Assembly (NCBI RefSeq): GCF_004310345.1
Contig: NZ_SISK01000003.1
Location: forward strand, 124,001-188,000
DNA length: 64,000 bases
Origin: Paracoccus subflavus
GTDB taxonomy: Bacteria > Pseudomonadota > Alphaproteobacteria > Rhodobacterales > Rhodobacteraceae
Direction: 5' to 3'
Below the pieces are notes generated by a model that did no database searches, was not told the origin of the DNA, and was given only the letters and a program-made list of their open reading frames with translations. Position numbers and translations under genes: made by a program. Below, one piece after another: positions 48,342 through 58,396 of this stretch (position 1 is its first letter; every line of letters starts with the position of its first letter).

Positions 48342-50507
48342 TCAATCGGTCGAATGGGTGAGCGCCGGAACGTCGCCCGCTCCCGCCGTGCCCCGGCCCG
48401 AGAGTGACGGATTATCCATGAAGAAGCGATGACAGTTGAACAGGTCATCCCGCCCTTCGGGCAGATAGCGCACGAAACGCCCATCGGGCTGCAACAGCCA
48501 GCTTTGCGCCTCGTCCGCCATGTTGGCAGCCATGACCTGGCTGACGATCTGCGCCTTGACGGTGTCGTTCATGCACTCGACCAGGGTTTCGACGCGGCGG
48601 TTCAGGTTGCGGTCCATCCAGTCGGCCGAGCTGATGAACACACGCGCCCGTTTCGACGGCAGGCCATGGCCATTGCCGAAACACACGATCCGCGAATGTT
48701 CCAGGTATCGCCCGACGATGGATTTCACGCGGATGTTTTCCGACAGACCCCGGATGCCAGGGCGGATGCCGCAGATGCCGCGCACCACCAGGCTGATCCT
48801 TACCCCCGCCGCGCTGGCCGCATAAAGCGCGTCGATCACGTCCTTTTCGATCAGCGAGTTCATCTTGGCCCAGATCGCGGCGGGACGACCCTGGCGGGCC
48901 AGTTCCGCCTCGCGTCCGATCAGGGAAATCAGACGCTCTTTAAGGTCGATGGGCGAAATGGAAAGGTTTTCCAGTCCGGCCGGCTGCACATAGCCCGACA
49001 GATAGTTGAATACCTTTGTCGCATCGCGCCCCAGGGCCGGATCGCAGGTGAACAGCGACAGGTCGGTATAGATGCGCGCGGTGATCGGATGATAGTTGCC
49101 GGTTCCGTAATGGGTATAGGTGACAAGGTTGTCACCCTCGCGCCGCACGACCGTGCTGATCTTGGCATGGGTCTTGTAGTTCATGAAGCCGTACACGACA
49201 TGCGCGCCCGACCGTTCCAGGCGGCGGGACTGGCGGATGTTCGCAGCCTCGTCGAAGCGGGCCTTGAGTTCGACAAGCGCGGTGACCGACTTGCCGGATT
49301 CGGCGGCCTCGCACAGGGCGTCCACGATGGGGCTGTCGCGGCTGGTGCGATACAGCGTCTGCTTGACCGCCAGCACATCGGGATCGCGCGCTGCCTGGGC
49401 CAGGAAGCGCACCACCATGTCGAAGGTTTCATAGGGATGGTGCAGCAGCATGTCCTTGTGCCGGATCGCCGCGAACATGTCGCCGTCATGGTCCTGCACG
49501 CGTTCGGGGACGCGGGGGATGAAGCTGGGCCACATCAGGTCGCGGCGCTGGTCCAGCACCAGTTCGCGCAGGTCGGCCATGCCCAGCAGCCCCTCGACCT
49601 CGATCACCTCGTCGGGGCCGACCTCAAGCTCTTCCATGATCAGGCGGCGCAGACGGTCGGGTGCGCCCCGCGTGATCTTGAGCCGGATGACACTGCCCCG
49701 GCGGCGGCGTTTCAACGCGGTTTCGAACTCGCGGACCAGATCCTCGGCCTCCTCCTCGACCTCCAGGTCGCTGTCGCGCAGGACGCGAAAGGCGCAATGG
49801 CCCGTGTCGCGATAGCCGGGAAACAGCGAGGACAAGTGCATCAGCAACAAGTCCTCCAGCTTGAAGAACCGCTCGCCCCCCGGCAGAGGGATGAAGCGGT
49901 TCAATTGCGCGGGGATCGGCAGCAGCGCCTGCATCTGCCGCCCATCGGTTTCCCGCGCCAGTTCAAGGGCCAGCGAGAATCCGGCATTCGGGATGAAGGG
50001 GAACGGATGCGCGGGATCAATGGCCAGCGGCGACAGGACCGGAAAGACCTTGCGTTCGAAATAGTCGTGCAGGAATTCCTCCTCGGCCCGCGTCAGGCGT
50101 GACCGGGACAGGATCACGATGCCCGCGTCCTCCATCTCGCGGCGGATGCGGTTCCAGACGCCCTGCTGGGCGCCCATCAGGCGGCGGGCGTCGGTGTTGA
50201 TGACCGCCAGTTGCTCGGCAGGGGTCATGCCGTCGTCGGAGGGGGTGGCATTGCCCTCGCGCACCAGCTCGCGCAGGCCCGCCACCCGCACGGTATAGAA
50301 TTCGTCCAGGTTGGTCGCGCTGATCGACACGAAGCGCAGCCGCTCCAGCAGGGGCACGCGCGGGTTTCGCGCCTCGTCCAGGACGCGCCAGTTGAAGGAC
50401 AGCCAACTGATTTCCCGGTTGAAGAACCGCGCGCCGTCCTGCGGCACCCCGCCGGGCAGGTCGAGGGGTTCGGGAAAGGGGCTGCGAAGGAAATCGGCTT
50501 GCGTCAT
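48342..50507 (-). CDS. ppk: Polyphosphate kinase 1
   Basis: The 721 residues synthesise polyphosphate from ATP. The start is ATG 50507 ([11 protein letters not shown]); the frame stays open far upstream, but that part lies antisense to or inside neighbouring genes. Landmarks: [52 protein letters not shown], the phospho-histidine loop [18 protein letters not shown], and the C-terminal [18 protein letters not shown]. It lies 23 bases after the DnaA-like gene. Confidence 0.96.
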   Translation of the reverse strand: MTQADFLRSPFPEPLDLPGGVPQDGARFFNREISWLSFNWRVLDEARNPRVPLLERLRFVSISATNLDEFYTVRVAGLRELVREGNATPSDDGMTPAEQLAVINTDARRLMGAQQGVWNRIRREMEDAGIVILSRSRLTRAEEEFLHDYFERKVFPVLSPLAIDPAHPFPFIPNAGFSLALELARETDGRQMQALLPIPAQLNRFIPLPGGERFFKLEDLLLMHLSSLFPGYRDTGHCAFRVLRDSDLEVEEEAEDLVREFETALKRRRRGSVIRLKITRGAPDRLRRLIMEELEVGPDEVIEVEGLLGMADLRELVLDQRRDLMWPSFIPRVPERVQDHDGDMFAAIRHKDMLLHHPYETFDMVVRFLAQAARDPDVLAVKQTLYRTSRDSPIVDALCEAAESGKSVTALVELKARFDEAANIRQSRRLERSGAHVVYGFMNYKTHAKISTVVRREGDNLVTYTHYGTGNYHPITARIYTDLSLFTCDPALGRDATKVFNYLSGYVQPAGLENLSISPIDLKERLISLIGREAELARQGRPAAIWAKMNSLIEKDVIDALYAASAAGVRISLVVRGICGIRPGIRGLSENIRVKSIVGRYLEHSRIVCFGNGHGLPSKRARVFISSADWMDRNLNRRVETLVECMNDTVKAQIVSQVMAANMADEAQSWLLQPDGRFVRYLPEGRDDLFNCHRFFMDNPSLSGRGTAGAGDVPALTHSTD

Positions 50508-50530
50508 GGTCCTGACCTTGAAGGGCTGGT

Positions 50531-51223
50531 TCACGTCTCGGGTTCGGACAGGCCTTGCAGCAGATCGGCGGCAAGGCGGCGGGTGATGGGGCGCTTGTCG
50601 GCCATGGCGGCGCGGTCGAGGGCCGCGACCAGGCGGCGGGCAAGCCCCAGGTCGCGGGGCATGTGCAGGGCAAGCCAGCCGATCAGATCGGCCGACACGG
50701 CCTGCTGGCGGTCGGCGAACAGCTTGACCAGAACCGCGGCCAGCAGGGATTCGTCCGGCGGACCCAGCCGAACCTGCGGCATGGCATCCATCCGCGACCG
50801 CAAGTCGGGCAGCACCAGGCCCCAGTCGCGCGGTGGCCTGCGCGCGGTCAGCAGCAGCAGGCAGTCGCGCGGCGGGCACAGGTTCCACAGGTGAAACAGC
50901 GCCTGTTCGGCCCCCGCCGCCCGGCCGGCACGGTCGGCATCCTCGATCACCAGGGCACCGCCATCCGTGGCAAGATGGTCGGCGGCATCCGGTCGCAGGG
51001 CCGCGGCCCTGAGCCGCCGGGCGCCGTTCTCGGCCGCCCAGAAGGCCGCCAGATGCGACTTGCCAGACCCTTCCGGCCCGATCAGCAGCATCCGCCCCTG
51101 CGGCCAGTCCTGCGGCGCATCCAGGGCGGCAAGGGCCGCGCGGTTCGCCGGGGCGGGCAGGAAATCGCTTCGCGAATGGGCCGGGGCGGTGGTCAGATCC
51201 AGCGTCAACTGCCGAGAGGTCAT
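50531..51223 (-). CDS. hdaA: Hda-type DnaA-related regulator of replication initiation
   Basis: The protein has 230 residues with a DnaA-like AAA domain but no DNA-binding domain IV. The N-terminus [19 protein letters not shown] carries the clamp-binding QLTLDL motif of Hda. A P-loop [19 protein letters not shown] and Walker [10 protein letters not shown] follow. Hda/HdaA with the beta clamp stimulates ATP hydrolysis by DnaA to prevent re-initiation. It lies between perM (six bases) and ppk, an order often seen in Rhodobacterales. Confidence 0.85.
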   Translation of the reverse strand: MTSRQLTLDLTTAPAHSRSDFLPAPANRAALAALDAPQDWPQGRMLLIGPEGSGKSHLAAFWAAENGARRLRAAALRPDAADHLATDGGALVIEDADRAGRAAGAEQALFHLWNLCPPRDCLLLLTARRPPRDWGLVLPDLRSRMDAMPQVRLGPPDESLLAAVLVKLFADRQQAVSADLIGWLALHMPRDLGLARRLVAALDRAAMADKRPITRRLAADLLQGLSEPET

Positions 51224-51229
51224 GGCGGT

Positions 51230-52444
51230 CTAGTCGGTTTCGGGATGCTTGCGGGTCAGTTCCTCGCGCATCATCTCGATCCGCCCATGGGCGCGGTTCA
51301 TGTCGGCCCGGATGCGTGCTTCGCGGATGGCACTGGCGACGGTGCCGCGGGGCACGATCTCGACCAGGGTGGGCTGGCCCGGATCGGGCGGCAGGGCCTG
51401 TCCGGTGAACAGCGCGCTGTCCTGATAGCGCTGTGTCAGGAACCGCGCGATCACGCCCAGCGCGGCCGCCAGGGGCACCGCCATGACCAGCCCCACGAAG
51501 CCGAACAAGGCGCCAAAGACCGACAGGGCCAGAAGCAGCCAGACCGGGTGCAGGCCGACATGCTGGCCCACGATCTTGGGCTGAAGATAGTTGCCCTCGA
51601 CGATCTGGCCGATGGCAAAGATGCCGACCACCAGCCCGATCCACAGCGGCTCGCCCCAAAAGCTGAACAGGGCCACCCCGATGGCCGTGGCCCCGCCGAT
51701 CAAGACGCCCACATAGGGAATAAAGGACAGCAGGGCGGCCATGACCCCGATCAGGAACCCGAAGGGCAGGCCCACGATCATCAGGCCAAAGGCATACCAG
51801 GTGCCCAGGATCAGCATCACCAGCCCCTGCCCGCGCACGAACCCCGACAGCGCCTCGTCGATCTCGCGCGACAGGCGGCGCAGGGTGGGGGCATGTTCGC
51901 GCGGCAGCAGTGTATCCACCCGCGCCACCATGTGATCCCAGTCCAGCAGCAGATAGAAGGCCACGACCGGCACGATCACCAGGATCGCGATGGCGCTGAT
52001 GAGGCCCCCCACCGAGGACAGCACCTGGGATGCCAGCGTGCCCATCTGCTCGCCCATGGTCGTCCCGAGGTCGGTCAGCGTCGTGCCGATGTCGGTATTG
52101 GCGGACACGAACTGGGGAAAGCGGCTGATCAGGAACATCCGCGCCTGCTGGATCATCTCGGGCGCGGTTTCGATCAGGGCGGCGGCCTGGCGCAGCATCA
52201 GCGGCACCACCAGCACGATGATGCCCGCCGCCACCAGGACCACGCCCACGGTGATGACCGTCACCGCCATGACCCGCGACAGGCCCAGACGCTCCAGCCG
52301 GTCGGCCACCGGGTCCAGAAGATAGGCCACACCCGCCCCCAGGATGAAGGGCAGGATGGCATTGCCCAGAAGCCACATCGCCAGCAGCAGGATGGCCGTT
52401 GTCACGCCCCACCACATCAGTTGCTTGTGTATCGGTATGCGCAT
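51230..52444 (-). CDS. AI-2E family (PerM-like) transporter
   Basis: The 404 residues start at ATG 52444 ([19 protein letters not shown]). There are seven to eight membrane helices. The family signature region is visible: [20 protein letters not shown], the [13 protein letters not shown] stretch, [20 protein letters not shown] and [20 protein letters not shown]. Such proteins are grouped as AI-2 exporters or sodium/proton antiporters; the substrate here is not known. It is the first gene of the minus-strand perM-hdaA-ppk-ppx run and diverges from proS. Confidence 0.88.
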   Translation of the reverse strand: MRIPIHKQLMWWGVTTAILLLAMWLLGNAILPFILGAGVAYLLDPVADRLERLGLSRVMAVTVITVGVVLVAAGIIVLVVPLMLRQAAALIETAPEMIQQARMFLISRFPQFVSANTDIGTTLTDLGTTMGEQMGTLASQVLSSVGGLISAIAILVIVPVVAFYLLLDWDHMVARVDTLLPREHAPTLRRLSREIDEALSGFVRGQGLVMLILGTWYAFGLMIVGLPFGFLIGVMAALLSFIPYVGVLIGGATAIGVALFSFWGEPLWIGLVVGIFAIGQIVEGNYLQPKIVGQHVGLHPVWLLLALSVFGALFGFVGLVMAVPLAAALGVIARFLTQRYQDSALFTGQALPPDPGQPTLVEIVPRGTVASAIREARIRADMNRAHGRIEMMREELTRKHPETD

Positions 52445-52594
52445 GGCGGGGTTCCCGAAAGGATTGTTGGCGTGGAATGTGGCCGGGCCGACCGGCGGTT
52501 GCAAGGTGTCGTCGCGGGGCCGGACCGCCGGTTCTTGGCAAGGCTGGACCGATCCGCTAACGCTATGCGCCGAATGCTGTCAAAGGACCACCCC

Positions 52595-53956
52595 ATGCGT
52601 CTGTCGCGCTATTTCCTGCCGGTGCTGAAGGAAGACCCGAAAGAGGCGCAGATCGTCAGCCACCGGTTGATGCTGCGGGCCGGGATGATCAAGCAGCAGG
52701 CGGCGGGGATCTATTCCTGGCTGCCGCTGGGATACAAGGTGCTGCGGCGGATCGAGCAGATCGTCCACGAGGAACAGGCCCGCGCGGGCCATATCCCCCT
52801 GCTGATGCCCACGCTGCAACCGGCCGACCTGTGGCGCGAAAGCGGCCGCTATGACGACTATGGCGAGGAAATGCTGCGCGTCCAGGACCGCCACAAGCGC
52901 GATCTGCTGTACGGGCCCACGAACGAGGAGATGATCACCGACATCTTCCGCAGCCATGTGAACAGCTACAAGGACCTGCCGCTGACGCTGTATCACATCC
53001 AGTGGAAGTTCCGCGACGAGATCCGCCCCCGTTTCGGCGTCATGCGGGGCCGCGAGTTCCTGATGAAGGACGGCTATACGTTCGACCTGACGCGGGATGC
53101 CGCGCTGCACGCCTATAACCGCCATCTGGTCAGCTATCTGCGAACCTATGAGCGCATGGGCCTGCAGGCGATCCCGATGCGCGCCGATGGCGGACCGATC
53201 GGCGGCGACTACACCCACGAATTCCTGGTGCTGGCCGAGACCGGCGAGTCCGAGGTGTTCTATGACAGCCAGATCACCGACCTGACCTTTGGCGACCGCC
53301 AGATCGACTATGACAGCGTCGAGCAGTGTCAAGCCGTGCTGGAGGAGTTCACCAGCCGCTATGCCCGCACGGACGAAACCCATGACGAGGCGATCTTTGC
53401 CCAGGTGCCCGAGGAACGCCGCCGCACCGCGCGCGGCATCGAGGTGGGCCAGATCTTCTATTTCGGCACCAAGTATTCCCAAGCCATGGGTGCCACCGTC
53501 GTCGGTCCCGACGGCGCCCGTGTTCCGGTCGAGATGGGCAGCCACGGGATCGGCGTCAGCCGCCTGCTGGGCGCCATCATCGAGGCCAACCACGACGCCC
53601 GCGGAATCATCTGGCCCGAGGGCGTGACCCCCTTTCATGTCGGCATCGTCAACCTGAAACAGGGCGACAATTCCACCGACAGCGCCTGCGACGCGATCTA
53701 TGCCGAATTGCAGGCGCGCGGCCTGGACCCGCTTTATGATGACCGCGACGATCGGGCGGGGGCGAAATTCGCCACCATGGACCTGATCGGCCTGCCCTGG
53801 CGGATCACCGTCGGGCCGCGCGGGCTGGCCGCCAACAAGGTCGAACTGACCAGCCGCCGCACCGGCGAAACCGAGGAAATGTCGCCCAAGGATGCCATCG
53901 CCCGGCTGGAACAGGTCTATGCCCCCGTGCTGGGCCTGAAGGTGCAGGACAAATGA
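52595..53956 (+). CDS. proS: Proline--tRNA ligase (short alphaproteobacterial type)
   Basis: The start at ATG 52595 (AAAGGA upstream) gives 453 residues beginning [20 protein letters not shown]. The frame is open far upstream without homology. Class II motifs are seen in [40 protein letters not shown] and [15 protein letters not shown]. The bacterial INS editing domain is absent, as in this clade, so mischarged Ala-tRNA-Pro must be cleared by a separate factor. It overlaps the next gene by four bases. Confidence 0.96.
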   Translation: MRLSRYFLPVLKEDPKEAQIVSHRLMLRAGMIKQQAAGIYSWLPLGYKVLRRIEQIVHEEQARAGHIPLLMPTLQPADLWRESGRYDDYGEEMLRVQDRHKRDLLYGPTNEEMITDIFRSHVNSYKDLPLTLYHIQWKFRDEIRPRFGVMRGREFLMKDGYTFDLTRDAALHAYNRHLVSYLRTYERMGLQAIPMRADGGPIGGDYTHEFLVLAETGESEVFYDSQITDLTFGDRQIDYDSVEQCQAVLEEFTSRYARTDETHDEAIFAQVPEERRRTARGIEVGQIFYFGTKYSQAMGATVVGPDGARVPVEMGSHGIGVSRLLGAIIEANHDARGIIWPEGVTPFHVGIVNLKQGDNSTDSACDAIYAELQARGLDPLYDDRDDRAGAKFATMDLIGLPWRITVGPRGLAANKVELTSRRTGETEEMSPKDAIARLEQVYAPVLGLKVQDK

Positions 53957-54444
53957 TCGGAATGCTGCGGCTGGCGGTGGCGGTCTGCGTCGCCATCGCC
54001 CTGTCGCAGTTCCCGGCGTTTTCGGACCAGTATGTCCAGCGGCTGGGCGGGCAGGTCGATGCCCTGTCCCGCGTCGCCGCGGAATTCGATGCCAGCGCGC
54101 AAGGGGCTGGCCTGACGCGCGATCAGGCCCTGACCGATCTGTCGGGCAGCGCGTTCCGCGATGCCCATCAAGCCAACATGCGCGATGTGTTCGCGCGCCT
54201 GGACCGGGCGCGCACGGATTTGCAGATGCTGCGCATCGCCGGGCCGCTGGAACGGATGCTGCTGCCCCACCGGCTGCGCGACGCTGAAACGCTGGCCGCG
54301 ACCTGGGACGACTTTCGCCCCGCCGTTCCCGTGACGGGTGCGGGCCTGTGGGCGGCGGGGATCGGCCTTGCCCTGGGCTGGTGGCTCACCGCCCTGCCCG
54401 GTCTGGTCCTGGGGCGGCGTCATGACCGCCTCGGCTGGCGCTGA
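53953..54444 (+). CDS. DUF2937 membrane protein
   Basis: The protein has 163 residues and overlaps proS by an ATGA. An N-terminal helix ([19 protein letters not shown]) and a C-terminal helix (about 133-154, [20 protein letters not shown]) flank a soluble helical middle with [20 protein letters not shown], as in the DUF2937 family. The function is unknown. Coupling to proS suggests simple co-expression. Confidence 0.75.
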   Translation: MIGMLRLAVAVCVAIALSQFPAFSDQYVQRLGGQVDALSRVAAEFDASAQGAGLTRDQALTDLSGSAFRDAHQANMRDVFARLDRARTDLQMLRIAGPLERMLLPHRLRDAETLAATWDDFRPAVPVTGAGLWAAGIGLALGWWLTALPGLVLGRRHDRLGWR

Positions 54445-54558
54445 CCACGCGTCACCAGCCCGAAAAGGCAGGGTTTTCCCGCTTCATCCGGCTTTCTTTT
54501 TGTCTGAGGCACTTCTAACCTGCCCCCCAGGACATCGTTCCAACTGGGAGACAATCAT

Positions 54559-55743
54559 ATGAAAAGACTTCTTCTGGCCACCGCCGCCGGGGCGTTGCTG
54601 GCCGGTGCCGCCGGCGCCGAGGAAATCAAGATGGGCATGTCGCTGGGCTTTACTGGCCCGCTGGAATCCATGGCGCCGGGCATGGCAGCCGGGGCCGAAC
54701 TGGCCATGAAAGAGGTCAGCGAGTCCGGCCTGTTGCTGGACGGCTCGACCGTCGTACCGGTCCAGGGCGACTCGACCTGTACCGACGCCGCCGCGGCGAC
54801 CGCAACCGTGGAGCGTCTGATCACCGCCGAGGGCGTGCGGGGCATCGTCGGCGGCATGTGCTCGGGCGAAACCATCGCCTCGTTGCAGAACGTGGCCGTG
54901 CCGAACGGGGTGGTGATGATCTCGCCCTCGGCCACCTCGCCGGCGCTGTCCACGATCGACGACAACGGGCTGTTCTTTCGCACCTCGCCGTCGGATGCCC
55001 GCCAGGGCGAGATCATGGCCGAGATCATGATGGAAAAGGGCGTCCAGAACGCGGCCGTCACCTATACCAACAACGACTATGGCAAGGGCCTGGCCGACGC
55101 CTTTGCGGCGGCATTCCAGGAAAAGGGCGGCACCGTGACGGTGAACGCCGCCCATGACGACGGCAAGGCCGACTATTCGGCCGAGGTCGCGGCCCTGGCG
55201 GCGGCGGGCGGCGACGCCCTGGTGGTTGCAGGCTATGTCGATCAGGGCGGTTCGGGCATCGTGCGCGCGGCGCTGGATACCGGTGCCTTCGACCGCTTCG
55301 TGTTCCCCGACGGCATGGTGGGCCAGGCCCTGGTCGATAACTTCGGTTCGGAAATCGACGGCAGCTTTGGCCAGAACCCGGCAGCCGAGGGCGAGGGCCG
55401 CGACAAGTTCCTGGCCATGGCCGAGGAAGCCGGCTTTGACGGCACCAGCGCCTATTCGGCCGAGGCCTATGACGCCGCGGCCCTGATGCTGCTGTCGATG
55501 GCCGCCGCCAAGTCCAGCGATCCGAACGTCTGGAAGAACAGCGTGATGGACGTGGCCAATGCCCCCGGCGAACAGATCCTGCCCGGTGACCTGGCAAAGG
55601 CGCTGGAAATCATCAACGGCGGCGGCGATGTCGATTATGTCGGCGCTTCGGCGGTCGAGATGGTCGAGCCCGGCGAAAGCGCCGGCACCTTCCGCGAGGT
55701 TTCGTTCGAGAACGGCGAAATGACGGTTGTCGGATATCGCTGA
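54559..55743 (+). CDS. livK: ABC transporter substrate-binding protein, branched-chain amino-acid type
   Basis: The protein has 394 residues. The signal peptide ends AAGAEE. The mature type I periplasmic-binding fold begins EIKMGMSLGFTGPLESMAPG and contains VQGDSTCTDAAAATATVERL, GGMCSGETIASLQNV and NNDYGKGLADAFAAAF, typical of LivJ/LivK-like receptors for leucine-type or urea-like ligands. The exact ligand is unknown. A strong terminator separates it from livG, which should favour excess receptor. Confidence 0.88.
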   Translation: MKRLLLATAAGALLAGAAGAEEIKMGMSLGFTGPLESMAPGMAAGAELAMKEVSESGLLLDGSTVVPVQGDSTCTDAAAATATVERLITAEGVRGIVGGMCSGETIASLQNVAVPNGVVMISPSATSPALSTIDDNGLFFRTSPSDARQGEIMAEIMMEKGVQNAAVTYTNNDYGKGLADAFAAAFQEKGGTVTVNAAHDDGKADYSAEVAALAAAGGDALVVAGYVDQGGSGIVRAALDTGAFDRFVFPDGMVGQALVDNFGSEIDGSFGQNPAAEGEGRDKFLAMAEEAGFDGTSAYSAEAYDAAALMLLSMAAAKSSDPNVWKNSVMDVANAPGEQILPGDLAKALEIINGGGDVDYVGASAVEMVEPGESAGTFREVSFENGEMTVVGYR

Positions 55744-55760
55744 GGTCGGTTAAAGGCCTT

Positions 55761-55794
55761 GGCCCGGCAGCCCCCGCGGTTGCCGGGCCATTTT
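55761..55794 (+). terminator. Terminator between livK and livG
   Basis: GGCCCGGCA (55761-55769) pairs with TGCCGGGCC (55781-55789) across an 11-base loop, then ATTTT. As the whole importer follows, it is likely a partial terminator that lowers ATPase and permease expression relative to the receptor. Confidence 0.75.
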
Positions 55795-55855
55795 CATGAA
55801 AAAGCCGCGAAAATGCGGATGCGCGTCGCCTGGGGCGTGAAGACGGGGTAAGCGA

Positions 55856-56647
55856 ATGATCAGGGTCGAAGACCTTCATCGGCATTTCGGCGGCTTTCGC
55901 GCCGTGGACGGCGCCAGCCTGACGATCGAGACGGGTTCGATCACCGGGCTGATCGGCCCGAACGGCGCGGGCAAGTCCACGCTGTTCAATGTCATCGCGG
56001 GCGTGCTGCCCCCCACATCGGGCCGGGTCTTCATGGATGGTCAGGACATCACCGGCCTGCCCCCGCACGAATTGTTCCACAAGGGCCTGCTGCGCACCTT
56101 TCAACTGGCCCACGAGTTTTCGTCGATGACCGTGCGCGAGAACCTGATGATGGTGCCGGGCACGCAATCGGGCGAAACGATCTGGAAGACCTGGTTCCAG
56201 CGCGGCCGGATCGACCGGGAAGAGGCCGAGATCCGCCGCCGCGCCGACGAGGTTCTGGATTTCCTGACCATCCGCCACCTGACCCACGAAAAGGCCGGAA
56301 ACCTGTCCGGCGGGCAGAAGAAACTGCTGGAACTGGGCCGCACGATGATGGTCGATGCCAAGATCGTCTTTCTGGACGAGGTGGGCGCCGGGGTGAACCG
56401 CACCCTTCTGGGCACCATCGGCGATGCCATTGTCCGGCTGAACCGGGAACGGGGTTATACCTTCTGCGTGATCGAACACGACATGGATTTCATCGGCCGG
56501 CTGTGCGACCCGGTGATCGTGATGGCCGCCGGAAAGGTTCTGGCCCAAGGGCCGGCCGATCACATCATGCAGAACGACGATGTGATCGAGGCCTATCTGG
56601 GCACCGGCCTGAAGAACAAGGTCAAGGCCGCGGGGGGTGCGCTGTGA
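55856..56647 (+). CDS. livG: Branched-chain amino-acid-type ABC transporter ATPase LivG
   Basis: The protein has 263 residues. Walker A is GLIGPNGAGKSTLFNVIAG, the signature is NLSGGQKKLLELGRTMM, and Walker B is AKIVFLDEVGAGVNRT. The longer helical insert (WKTWFQRGRIDREEAEIRRR) and the C-terminal VIEHDMDFIGRLCDPVIVMA mark it as the LivG rather than the LivF ATPase. Position 1 of the glutamate in Walker B reads DEVGAG, a common LivG variant. The stop overlaps livF. Confidence 0.94.
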   Translation: MIRVEDLHRHFGGFRAVDGASLTIETGSITGLIGPNGAGKSTLFNVIAGVLPPTSGRVFMDGQDITGLPPHELFHKGLLRTFQLAHEFSSMTVRENLMMVPGTQSGETIWKTWFQRGRIDREEAEIRRRADEVLDFLTIRHLTHEKAGNLSGGQKKLLELGRTMMVDAKIVFLDEVGAGVNRTLLGTIGDAIVRLNRERGYTFCVIEHDMDFIGRLCDPVIVMAAGKVLAQGPADHIMQNDDVIEAYLGTGLKNKVKAAGGAL

Positions 56648-57372
56648 TGCAATCCCCGTCGCAACCGCAGCCCTTTCTGTCGGCACAGGGAATGCGCGGC
56701 GGATACGGCAAGGCCGACATCCTGCACGGCTGCACGCTGACCGTGGACAGGGGCCAGATCGCCGTCATCGTCGGCCCCAACGGTGCGGGCAAGTCAACCG
56801 CCATGAAGGCCGTCTTCGGGATGCTGCCCCTGCGCGAGGGCCGGGTGGTCCTGGGCGGAGAGGACATCACCCCCCTGTCCCCGCAGGATCGCGTCCGCAA
56901 GGGCATGGGCTTCGTGCCCCAGACCCACAACATCTTTCCGACCATGACGGTCGAGGAAAACCTGGAGATGGGCGCCTTCATCCGCGACGACGACGTGCGC
57001 CAGACGATGGCCCAGGTCTATGACCTGTTCCCGGCCGTGGCCGAAAAGCGCAAGCAGGCCGCGGGCGAGTTGTCGGGCGGACAGCGCCAGCAGGTCGCCG
57101 TGGGCCGCGCGCTGATGACCCGGCCCCAGCTTCTGATGCTGGACGAACCGACCGCCGGTGTCAGCCCCATCGTCATGGATGAGTTGTTCGACCGTATCAT
57201 CGAGGTGGCGCGGACCGGCATCTCGATCCTGATGGTGGAACAGAACGCCCGCCAGGCGCTGGAAATCGCCGACATCGGTTATGTCCTTGTGCAGGGCGCC
57301 AACCGATACACCGACACCGGAGAGGCCCTTCTGGCCGACCCGGAAGTCCGCCGCACCTTTCTGGGGGGCTGA
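56647..57372 (+). CDS. livF: Branched-chain amino-acid-type ABC transporter ATPase LivF
   Basis: The 241 residues start at ATG 56647, overlapping the livG stop (TGATG); GTG 56644 is also possible. Walker A VIVGPNGAGKSTAMKAVFG, the ABC signature ELSGGQRQQVAVGRALM, Walker B LLMLDEPTAGVSPI and the LivF ending LMVEQNARQALEIADIGYVL are present. With LivG it drives import through LivH and LivM. Confidence 0.94.
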   Translation: MQSPSQPQPFLSAQGMRGGYGKADILHGCTLTVDRGQIAVIVGPNGAGKSTAMKAVFGMLPLREGRVVLGGEDITPLSPQDRVRKGMGFVPQTHNIFPTMTVEENLEMGAFIRDDDVRQTMAQVYDLFPAVAEKRKQAAGELSGGQRQQVAVGRALMTRPQLLMLDEPTAGVSPIVMDELFDRIIEVARTGISILMVEQNARQALEIADIGYVLVQGANRYTDTGEALLADPEVRRTFLGG

Positions 57373-57376
57373 GCCT

Positions 57377-58384
57377 GTGGATATCCTGAATGCCCTTGTG
57401 GCCTTCCTGAACTTCGTCTTCATCCCCGCCGCCGCCTATGGCGCGCAACTGGCGCTTGGCGCGCTGGGGGTGACGCTGATCTATGCGATCCTGCGGTTTT
57501 CGAACTTCGCCCATGGCGACACCATGGCCTTTGGCACCGCCATCACGATCCTGGTGACTTGGGGGCTGCAATCGCTGGGGGTGTCGCTGGGACCGCTGCC
57601 GACCGCCCTGCTGGCCCTGCCGGTCGGGATCGCGGCGACAGCGGTGCTGGTGCTGGGCACCGACCGGGCGGTTTATCGGTTCTATCGCGCGCAGCGGGCG
57701 GCGCCGATCATCTTCGTCATGGCTTCGGTCGGGGTGATGTTCGTGATGAACGGGCTGACGCGCCTGCTGATCGGCGTGGATGAACAGCGATTCGACGACG
57801 GCGCGCGGTTCATCATCGCGGTGCGCGATTTCCGGGAATGGTCCGGCCTGGCCGAGGGGTTGGCGCTGCGGTCCACCCAGGCCTTGACGGTGGTGGTGAC
57901 CGCGATCGTCTGCGCGGCGCTGTTCTGGTTCCTGAACCGCACCAAGTCCGGCAAGGCCATGCGCGCCTATTCCGACAACGAGGATCTGGCCCTGCTGTCA
58001 GGCATCGACCCTGAACGCGTGGTCCGCCTGACCTGGATCATCGCCGCTGCGCTGATGACCATTGCCGGGGTCCTGTATGGCCTGGACAAGTCCTTCCGGC
58101 CCTTCAACTATTTCCAGATCCTGCTGCCGATCTTCGCCGCCGCCATCGTGGGGGGCCTGGGCAACCCGGTGGGCGCCATCGCGGGCGGCTTCCTGGTCGC
58201 CTTTTCCGAGGTCGCCGTGACCTACCCCTGGGTCAAGGTCGCGGGCTATCTGTTTCCCGGCTGGCAGCCGGGCGGACTGCTGCAACTGCTGGGAACGGAA
58301 TACAAGTTCGCCGTCAGCTTCGTTATCCTGATCGTGGTGCTGCTGTTCCGCCCGACCGGGCTGTTCAGCGGCAAGTCGGTGTAA
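57377..58384 (+). CDS. livH: Branched-chain amino-acid-type ABC transporter permease LivH
   Basis: The start GTG 57377 lies four bases after the livF stop with GGGGGGCT upstream. The 335 residues have about eight helices. GALGVTLIYAILRFSNFAHG is the conserved LivH opening and YSDNEDLALLSGIDPERVVR the coupling-loop region that contacts the ATPase. GGLGNPVGAIAGGFLVAF lies near the end. Confidence 0.92.
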   Translation: MDILNALVAFLNFVFIPAAAYGAQLALGALGVTLIYAILRFSNFAHGDTMAFGTAITILVTWGLQSLGVSLGPLPTALLALPVGIAATAVLVLGTDRAVYRFYRAQRAAPIIFVMASVGVMFVMNGLTRLLIGVDEQRFDDGARFIIAVRDFREWSGLAEGLALRSTQALTVVVTAIVCAALFWFLNRTKSGKAMRAYSDNEDLALLSGIDPERVVRLTWIIAAALMTIAGVLYGLDKSFRPFNYFQILLPIFAAAIVGGLGNPVGAIAGGFLVAFSEVAVTYPWVKVAGYLFPGWQPGGLLQLLGTEYKFAVSFVILIVVLLFRPTGLFSGKSV

Positions 58385-58396
58385 GGGGGTCCGATC

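Noticed and set aside
48342..52541. 1399-codon open frame on the minus strand
   Set aside because: Only its last 721 codons match polyphosphate kinase; the rest is an accidental open frame over hdaA and perM caused by high GC.
50555..53956. 1133-codon open frame on the plus strand ending with proS
   Set aside because: The first 680 codons are antisense to ppk, hdaA and perM, with low-complexity Gln/Arg/His sequence. The proS start at 52595 has a ribosome site and homologous beginning.
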